From positions 1,134,677-1,159,176 of the forward strand of contig RPFO01000082.1 in the NCBI GenBank assembly GCA_009746045.1: a stretch of 24,500 bases of DNA. The letters run 5' to 3'. The notes below the pieces were generated by a model. It saw only the letters and a list, made by a program, of their open reading frames with translations, was not told where the DNA came from and ran no database searches. The stretch's first letter is position 1, and every line of letters begins with the position of its first letter. Made by a program: the position numbers and the translations under genes. The DNA is from Mesostigma viride. Its lineage: Eukaryota; Streptophyta; Mesostigmatophyceae; Mesostigmatales; Mesostigmataceae. Of this stretch, positions 17,635 through 24,500 are shown piece by piece.

Positions 17635-20600
17635 GTATTTAAGTTTATGACGAGATTTTCAACACCGTCATTTGGTGACCTTCATCCCTTCACTTTCTGC
17701 CCAGTGCCAGTGGAATATAAATTCCAATTGAGACATTATTGCAGAAGGTGACATCAAGCCCCCCAGCTTTGCCACCATCCTTTTTGCTGATTCCTCCCCG
17801 TCCTTATATCCTATCCGTTCAGCTAATCTCATCGAAGCTGCGAAAGGGATTAAGAAGTCGACTGGAAGTAATCCTGTCTACCTTCAAGGACCTCGTTCCA
17901 GTAAGTGCATGGATCACAGTTTCATGAACCAAATTGAAGTATTAATTACCAACCAGCAGAATGTGAACGCTTAACCTAGTGAAGTGATCGAGCGAGTGCT
18001 AGCCATGGAAGCCTGGGCGGAAGTGCATGCATGCCTCTGTTGTTTTTTGCCTTCAGAGGCCAGCAGCCGCCTGGACTAATATAAGTGCATGCATCACACC
18101 TGCCTTGGAATGAACGCACCTGCATCTCTTCGTATCGCGTATCCAGGTGCAGCCTTCGACAGCACCACCTGGCCCCTTGCTTCTGACAGCTCACAATGCG
18201 TAAATCTAGACACCACCAACTGCAAAGCCATTAGTGTCAGTGCACGGCTGCACTACCCAGTAAGACGTACATCTCTCTTGGCATGATTGCCTAGGGATGG
18301 CAGGCGCCCACCTTGCCGAGCCCTGCCCTTCTGCATTCTGGGCAAATAAACGGCTACATGGGCATGGTGTGGTAGGCCTTCGCGTGAGTGCCGCAGAAAG
18401 AGCCTTCGTGCATTTGTGCTCCCTCGCTGCGTGGCACCCTCGCGTGCATACAAATCAATGGATGAGGAGTTGGGTTAGATGCATGGTAATCCTGGGCCGA
18501 GTTTTGCCCAGGTAGCCAGCTGCAACAGGGTGCTCCATGGCCGCCCAGAGGGCGATTAACCTTGCACATTCACATGATCTTTTTCTTACCATTTCCCCAC
18601 ACTCCATAAGTGTTCGCACCATGTGTGTACTTTGTGGAGACACAGACACTCCCACTGGGTGTGCACACTCCAACTCTGCCAATGCTGCCCCACCGTCCAC
18701 CACCACCACCCACCCACCCACCCACCCCAGGGTGCAGGACCCAGCTCCCTCGACGCGCTGGCCGATGCGCGCCGCCTGCTCCTGCACGCATGGCTGTCGG
18801 TGCCGCAGCTACCAGCTCGCCAGCTGGCAGCGTTGCAGCACGCGGCGTCCCAGATGGACTCCAGCGAGGCGGTGCCGCAGGAAGGCGGCAATCGTTCGGG
18901 CGGAACCAGGGGTGCAGCACTGGCACGCGCCGCACATAGTGTAAATGATCACGGTCGGTGGAGCCGTCACATCTCGGCACAGCTCCACCGGCGGCGTAGT
19001 GCCGAGCACGCCCTGCGGGGGCTCTGCGGTGCCCTACAGGGGGCCGCGGGTCGTCACCAGTTGCCTGCAGGGCGGTCACATGACTCAACGGCAAGCAGCG
19101 GAGGCGGCGCCGATGCCCTGGCCGGTGGGGCCATGCGGGGGGAGGCACCGGCGGCATGTCCCCGTGAGGAAGCGATCAAGGGCCACAAGCGCAAGGGCGG
19201 GCCAGAGCCTTGGAGAGAGGAGGCGTGCCAGGTGGCGCCACCGGGAGCTCAAATCATGCCGGGGAAGTGCAGCGGGGGGGCGACCGTGAATGGACCGGCC
19301 CAGGGTGCCAGGGGGCAGATGGCACGTTGCGTCCCGCGCGAGGCTAGTGCTTGCCCTCAGATGGCTGGCGCGGTGCTGGCGACCGCACCGCCTCACACCG
19401 CACCATCCCTGGCACCACGTTCTCAGAAGGATGATGCCCCTGCACAGCACAACGCCCCTTCACAAAGAGATGATGCCCCTGCACAACGGGATGACGCCTT
19501 TGCACCGCACAACGACCCTGCACAACGGGATGACACCTCTGCGGCAGATGCCCCTGAGGATGGGCGCCCGCGCTATGCCGCGAAACGCGCTGCGATGGTG
19601 ACGAGGGCGAGGACGAGTCCGCCCGGTCACGGTGCCACTCGGCCAGTGGGGGAGGCCTGCCACGTATGCTCCTGGCATTTCTGGACGAGTGCTGGCACTT
19701 GTTACCGTCTGGGAGCGGCCTCGTTGATCTGCGGGCGAGCCTGGGATGGTACGCGGGCACGGTGGCGGGCTTGCATTCGGCGTCTCTTAATCTCGGTGAA
19801 TAATGGCGTGTCTGGTAGGCGTGCCGCTGCATGCGACGCGATAACTGGACATTGCGCTCAGATTCCAGTGTGTGGCTGCAAGGAAGAGGGACAAAGGGGG
19901 AAGGGGGACATGGGGAAAGGGGGGAAGAGGAATGGGGAAGGGGGCTTCTGGCGGGGAATGAGGGGGGGGAAGGCGGCCGGTGTTGCAGATGGGTGGGGGG
20001 AGTTCTTCGGATGCGTCCCTGGTGGGGTGTGCAGTGGTGGGATCATGGGTCAGTATGCAGGGGTGTATGTAAGGCTGTGCAAACTAGGTGTGCGGCTCTT
20101 AATGTGCGACTCTGCAGGCCCGTGGCATGATTGTCTATGTGGCTACTTTCTAGGTTTCTTATGTGAGTGTGAAGTCGAACGCCAGCAGGTTGCTCTTATG
20201 GACCGGCCAGGCGGCCAGCCAAAGTTTGGTTCATGGAAATAATCGATTATTTGTGGGCATTTCAATGGCTTGTATCAGGTTCTTGTGATTCATTAATGAG
20301 TAAGGCTTTCTGTTCCATCACTTGGTCATCTGAAATGCCACATGATAGCTTCTTCCCGCTCCACCTTGCATCACCCATTTCTACCCGTGCAACCACATCA
20401 GGGTGCAAGTGCATGGATAGCGCCCTCCTGCCCTTCATCCCACATACTTGCTCCGCTGGCCTTGAGCCCCGCCCCTGCCCGATTTGCTGGTCCTGGCCAC
20501 CCCTTCCCCCCCTACCAGCCGGGCAGGCAGACCCGGATGACAGCCGCGTGGGCGTTCTAGTTGAGCGGCGCTTTGACATACTGGAGTGTGCGCTGCGCGA

Positions 20601-23600
20601 CGAGTTTGGTGCGGCTGAGCTCGTGACGCCCGGGGGCAGAAGAACCACCAATGTGGATTCAACGGCTCGAGCAGATGCTAGCATTGGCTGTGCCCAGGGG
20701 GGTGCTGCGGAGGCGTCCATTGAGGTTGCGCTAGCGGTAAGCAGAGGTTATGGGGGGGCATGGGGTGACCGCAGGGGTGGCTGTGGCCTGCCGCACCTTA
20801 AGGGAAACCTATCCTTGGCGTCTGGCCAAGGGTAGATCCTGGCTTGGCAGGGCACATAGTTCTAGCATGTGGTCCTGTTTCTCTTTTCCATCTCGCATGC
20901 ATTTGGATGGCGACAGTGTCGCCCCCTGGGTGTGTGAGGGACCGTGCATCGCCGTGCTGTCTGGAAGGGGCCCATCGGTGAGCAGATTGGCAGTGCTGCT
21001 CATGCCCACACCCGCTTGTGATCGCTGCCCGGGCTCCTATTGGATGCCCCTCCGTCCCAGGAGATATGGGCCTTGTGCATCGCGCTGCTGACCCCACGGG
21101 CCCAAGATGAGGCCGATACGACGCCACCCGTCGCCTTGGAGGGCTCACGGCTGCATGGGGGAGATGAGCCCTTGAGACCCGGTCATGTCCAGCGGGCAGG
21201 AGGTGGGGAGCGCCAGGACTCGAGACGGGATGGAGCGGGACCTGCTGCCGCCGTCACGGATCGGGGGACACATGGCCAGCAAGGGGAGGACGAGAGGAAC
21301 ACCGGGCCAGTGGGTGCTTTGCGCGAAGGATCTGGCAATGGCTGTGCTCACTTGGATGGGGGCTGCGGCAGGGGTTCCGGTCCCCTGACCAGTGGCATAG
21401 ATCCGGTACGCACTTCAAACCTACTATAAACTACTTTTAGGCCAATTCCAAGCTAGCTATTCGGAATGTACGCTAGTCATGCATGGGTGCGCGCCCATTC
21501 CGTTCACCTGCACTGGGTGGGTGCGGTGAGCCGTCCGAAGCATTCCTGTCCACGCCGGCCCAACCCTGTTTTTTGTGCTTGCCTGCCCTTGCTGCTGGGC
21601 TTTTTCTCCTGCGTTTGCCTGCCCTGCGTGTGGCAAGCTCGGCTAAAATGGCCAACATCAAGCATGTAGCATCTGCCACGTGTCATGGTTACGGTGCCAG
21701 CTGTTGGCATGTGAAGGGTTCCGGATCACACTTGAGGTCTTTATCCCTTGTTTACTCTATATGTCATGTCTTTATCGGTTTGATCTATGTGTCATGTCTT
21801 TATCCCTTGTCTTGCCCAGGTATCATCATCATGACCAGGCAGTTAGCGTTCCATGGCACGGCACGGTGAGCAGCAGCGCCCAGCATTCATGCAGATATTG
21901 CCCGCTGTCTCCTGAACTCCGATCGCCCCTCATGCGGTTGCCAGGCGCGCTCAGGGCAGAACAAAACCAGGCAGGGCAGAATGGACAGCTTTCCATAGGA
22001 CGTGCACCCCAGGACATGCTGAGGTCACTGAGATTGGTCACGCGTGCCATGCAGAGTAACGGTTCGTTCTCATGTTTCCTGCCCATCTCGGGTTGATCTG
22101 GCCCTGTCCCTTCCTCCCTGTCACATGTCTCCAGGTCACCGCCGCCGCCACCCGCCGGCTGCTCCGTTGCGCGCACGCAGACCGCCACGTGTGGTGGGCG
22201 CTGCACCCGGCCTTGCTGTCCGCGGTCGCATCCCAGAGGTTGGCCCCGCAGCTGCAGCCCTTGATTTTTCGTTGCTGTCCGTGGTGTGTCTCGTGATGTG
22301 AAAAGGCCACCCCCCCTGCCAGGGATGCCATGAATGAGCTAGTTTCACCCACCACTCATCCGGACCCGCGTGGTTCCATCCGTCCGTCCAAGACGTTCCT
22401 GTTAGATTCTGGGTCGACGCGAGGGATGGCTTGCAAGCTTGCAAAGCCGTAGCATGTAACATGATCAAACTCTGCCAGGAAGGGTTGATGGGTGAGGGTG
22501 CTGCAAAACAGAGGCTCCCTCGCGCAATGGGACAGGTACTGGCCCCTGCCACGAGAGGCAATGCATGGCTGTGTACCATCAAGCACCTTGCACGGCCTCC
22601 CAGAGAGGCCATGCGAGAGAGAGGCCTCACGGAGCCTGCGTCTCAGCGATGCAGCCTGCCTGTGGATACTGGTTGCAGGCATGCCCTGGTTGGAGGCTTC
22701 AACTTGTGAGCTTGGCTTGGCGGGTGGGTTGCGAATAGGAAAACAAACCCGCAAAGGATTGGCAGAAGCTTTTACGCGGGGAAGCGAGATAGTGCGTTTG
22801 TGATTGTGGTAGTTTCCCCTCCACATAATCAGATCGCGATAGGCCCATGGCGCCCTTTGTGCTGGCAGTTGGCATCGGGCAACGAGGGGCCCGAGTGCGC
22901 TGCCTGCGTGATTGCCCGTGGCTGGTTGTGCCCAGACTTAGCAAGGAGCATGTTGCCCCCGTTTGCACCAACTTGCATAACTCCTTTTCTTGTACACCTT
23001 TTTGGCACGCACGCGTGCCTTTATGCACACGTGAATCAAATCATGCTGAGCGCAGCCCAGAGGCTCGGGAGGCATACGTGCACGCGCTTTTGTCGTCCAT
23101 CGACTGGCAGGGATTACGCCGCTGGTGAGTAAGGTCGCCCACCGCCCACCGCCCCCAACCCCATGAGAGGGATGTGGGTAGAGAATGCATCTACTGCGGC
23201 ACCGGGGCAGGACCCAGGAGGGGCCTAGGTGGGCACCCTGGAGCTACGTGGGTATTTGTCGTTGAACTTTCCTGGTTGTTGGTGTGCATGTGGGCCAGAC
23301 GCAGGAGCGAGGCCAGTGCCTTGTGAGGCCTGGGAATTTGCGGGGTGAGGCATTCCGGATGGGAATCTGCGGGTTGTAAAACATAGGTAGAGGGATGGCT
23401 GATACCACAGCCAGGAGAGAGGAGGCGGCTTTGTGATGTGTGACGGACTCCTGCATCGTTATCGGATACTCCGGGTCCCCAGGTGAACCTTTTGTGGATT
23501 AGTGTGGGATGAAACTGCGAATGTGTGGTTGATAGCCTCTCTTCTGTCTCCTGTGGTATATGGTAACTAGGATAACTATACTAGCAAGTTGCCTCTTTTT

Positions 23601-24500
23601 TTCTCACTTACTTCATCCACGGAACCTCCCTCTAGAGGCAATGCATACTCAAGTAGCAAGTAGCGTTGTTGTACACGCAAAATAAGTTCTGAAGTTGCGT
23701 TTGCCTTAAGCATGGGCGTCCTTATGTCGTTCTAGCTTCCTCGCTCAACCTCTTATCCCCCCTGGCCACCCCGTGTGCTGGATGTGTTGCGTACCAGGCT
23801 GCTGCTGGCGCCTGCGGAAATCCACACTTCCAGCAACCGCGTGGATGCCTGGTGTCAGCCCGCGGGTGGGTTTGCACAAAGGTTCAGCTATCTGGCGGAC
23901 CTGGCATCGTCGACCAAGCCTCCAGCAGTGCCAGATGCTTCTGCCAGGACCATGGCGGATGGTGTGCATGGGCAACTGCCATTTCCAGGTAAGCCTTGTT
24001 TCACGACCCCTAGAACGTCTTTCGCCCTTTTTCTTTATAATGGCCGGGCACGCTTGTAGTTCTCATATCTGCTCCCCTTCCTTGCTCACATCTTTTCCGG
24101 CATGTAGATATGAAGAAATGCCCATGTTGTTCCTCACTGCGTGAGATTTGTCTCTTTATAAATTTCATTCCTTGATCATTCATGGTTAATTTTACCTGTT
24201 GTGGCACCGACAAGAACTGTTTCTTGGACGTGATGTGAAATTCGATGCACCTTGCAGGCCACCTTCCTCATTCAATGCTAAGTAGCACAGTGCCCCAGCG
24301 GACATGTGTCCGCTTGGAGCACCTGCTGCATGACTCGGCAGGGAGACCGTTGCCAGGTAGCCACAAGGTCGCCCCGTCACTGCAGCGGGCGTGCCTGGAC
24401 GCCTTCAGACGCTTTGCCATCCAGCAGCTCGGAAGTACATGGAGCCGTGTTCTTGTGGACACATTCCTTACATACGCTGAGGAGGACTCCAAGCTGCACA
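17500..24500 (+). CDS. Unrecognised multi-exon gene, partial at right end (proposed 11 exons)
   Basis: I do not recognise the protein. The proposed start MDDVESLLSVWLDLYAEA is the first ATG of an open exon. Exons (donor phase): 17500-17634 (0), 17745-17900 (0), 18057-18084 (1), 18147-18259 (0), 18731 to 19663 or 20068 (0), 20527-20736 (0), 21061-21405 (0), 22135-22283 (2), 23056-23124 (2), 23798-23988 (1), 24258 to beyond 24500. Every junction is GT-AG and every donor phase matches the next acceptor. Good donors include GTAAGT (17901), GTAAGA (18260), GTAAGC (20737, 23989) and GTGAGT (23125). Acceptors include CACCCCAG, CGTCCCAG, TCTCCAG and CTTGCAG. The product looks mostly alpha-helical and Leu/Ala-rich, with a long low-complexity middle exon. 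There is no signal peptide or membrane segment. The exon 5 donor and exons 3, 8 and 9 are the least certain. Two adjacent genes cannot be excluded. Confidence 0.55.
18731..20068 (+). CDS. Exon 5 of the unknown gene (large, low-complexity)
   Basis: The exon opens after a CCACCCACCCACCCCAG acceptor in phase 0, matching the donor at 18259. It begins GAGPSSLDALADARRLLLHA and continues as an amphipathic helical region (AWLSVPQLPARQLAALQHAA). A long Ala/Gly/Arg-rich part follows, then a degenerate repeat of PAQRDDA-like units (19429-19560). The frame stays open for more than 1.3 kb. Two phase-0 donors are possible: GTATGC at 19664, or GTAAGG at 20069. The sequence after about 19,665 is G-rich and less coding-like, so the shorter exon is favoured. 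Confidence 0.5.
19429..19560 (+). repeat. Coding minisatellite in exon 5
   Basis: Imperfect units of about 21-24 bp of the form GATGATGCCCCTGCACAACG repeat about five times. In frame they give (Q/R)DDAPAQ-type units, alternating acidic DD with Pro-Ala-Gln. Unit lengths are multiples of three, so the frame is kept. Confidence 0.7.
20527..20736 (+). CDS. Exon 6 of the unknown gene
   Basis: 70 codons, phase 0 at both ends, from a pyrimidine-rich acceptor (CCCCCCCTACCAGCCGGGCAG) to GCG|GTAAGC. It contains GVLVERRFDILECALRDEFG, likely helical. An alternative acceptor 8 bases upstream (TACCAG) would need a phase-1 donor from exon 5. Confidence 0.55.
21061..21405 (+). CDS. Exon 7 of the unknown gene
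   Basis: 115 codons, phase 0 at both ends, from CCGTCCCAG| to CCG|GTACGC. It begins EIWALCIALLTPRAQDEADT and then becomes a Gly/Arg/Glu-rich, probably disordered linker. Confidence 0.55.
22135..22283 (+). CDS. Exon 8 of the unknown gene
   Basis: It opens in phase 0 after CACATGTCTCCAG, matching the exon 7 donor. It encodes TRRLLRCAHADRHVWWALHP and a further helix ending APQLQPLIF. The donor is uncertain. GTGTGT at 22284 (phase 2) fits the phase-2 acceptor of the next proposed exon at 23056. The 0.77-kb gap between them could hide another exon. Confidence 0.45.
23056..23124 (+). CDS. Exon 9 of the unknown gene
   Basis: A short exon ending in a strong CTG|GTGAGT donor (phase 2). It encodes PEAREAYVHALLSSIDWQG. 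The acceptor GCGCAG at 23055 is chosen because it matches the phase of exon 8. Neighbouring AGs (23050, 23060) are possible. Confidence 0.45.
23798..23988 (+). CDS. Exon 10 of the unknown gene
   Basis: It lies between GTACCAG| and CCAG|GTAAGC. The first base completes the TGG codon left by exon 9 and the last base starts a Gly codon completed by exon 11. It encodes LLAPAEIHTSSNRVDAWCQP and a Gly/Ala/Ser-rich remainder. Confidence 0.6.
24258..24500 (+). CDS. Exon 11 of the unknown gene, cut by the window end
   Basis: It opens after GCACCTTGCAG in phase 1, as required by exon 10, and stays open for 81 codons to the window edge. It encodes CVRLEHLLHDSAG and then QRACLDAFRRFAIQQLG and VLVDTFLTYAEEDSKL, a helical region that looks like part of a folded domain I cannot name. 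Confidence 0.6.

Noticed and set aside
18570-19157. 195-codon minus-strand frame over exon 5
   Set aside because: A GC-rich antisense shadow. The plus strand has phase-matched splice sites and a coding-like helical product.
21820-21866. Possible exon after TTGCCCAG at 21819
   Set aside because: The incoming phase 0 meets an immediate TGA, while joining exon 7 directly to the exon at 22135 keeps the frame.
1-24500. CRISPR array, tRNA, rRNA or prokaryotic operon
   Set aside because: I saw no spaced direct repeats with unique spacers, no cloverleaf with a GGTTCGAATCC-type T arm outside LINE sequence, and no rRNA blocks. Gene structure is eukaryotic.

Overview
This is a stretch of nuclear DNA from a eukaryote, most likely a protist or microalga. 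The evidence is phase-consistent GT-AG introns, non-LTR retrotransposons, cut-and-paste transposon remnants, huge simple repeats, and an intact Golgi N-glycan enzyme with a signal anchor. I cannot name the species. A green alga with a repeat-rich genome would fit, but that is inference.

Layout. (1) Bases 1-10,230 are a nest of mobile elements. Two related LINE families (called A and B here) occur as broken copies. A 5'-truncated LINE B insertion (about 1550-2728) consists almost entirely of a 1.1-kb (ATCC)n array and is flanked by an 11-bp near-perfect target duplication. A LINE A copy (2887-9877) is flanked by a 14-bp duplication of AACCAGGGTTCACC. It is split by a 2.5-kb insertion (4782-7314, 13-bp duplication ATCCACTCTCTCT), and its AT-rich tail is split by a 2.3-kb inverted-repeat element (7580-9865, flanked by TTAA). 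A second TTAA-flanked inverted-repeat element (5522-7220) lies inside the 2.5-kb insertion. The insertion order can therefore be read from the sequence.

(2) Bases 10,353-12,847 (minus strand) hold a broken gene for a rolling-circle HUH endonuclease (Rep-type, one catalytic tyrosine). Its N-terminal part has a coiled coil, an acidic tract and a zinc-finger-like motif. One real intron can be placed, and about six frame breaks remain. It resembles the Replitron type of eukaryotic HUH transposon or an endogenised CRESS-like Rep. A C-rich minisatellite (13,208-13,436) lies upstream of it.

(3) Bases 14,512-16,131 (minus strand) hold an intact 539-residue type II Golgi glycosyltransferase of family GT16, matching N-acetylglucosaminyltransferase II (MGAT2). 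It is the only gene here recognised with high confidence.

(4) Bases 17,500-24,500 (plus strand, running off the right end) hold a multi-exon gene of unknown function. I propose 11 exons from splice signals, open frames and matching intron phases. It is divergent from the MGAT2 gene across about 1.37 kb of intergenic DNA.

I found no tRNA, rRNA or CRISPR array and no prokaryotic operon. The two host genes show no functional link to each other. The left 10 kb and the Rep region appear to be mobile DNA that accumulated beside them.
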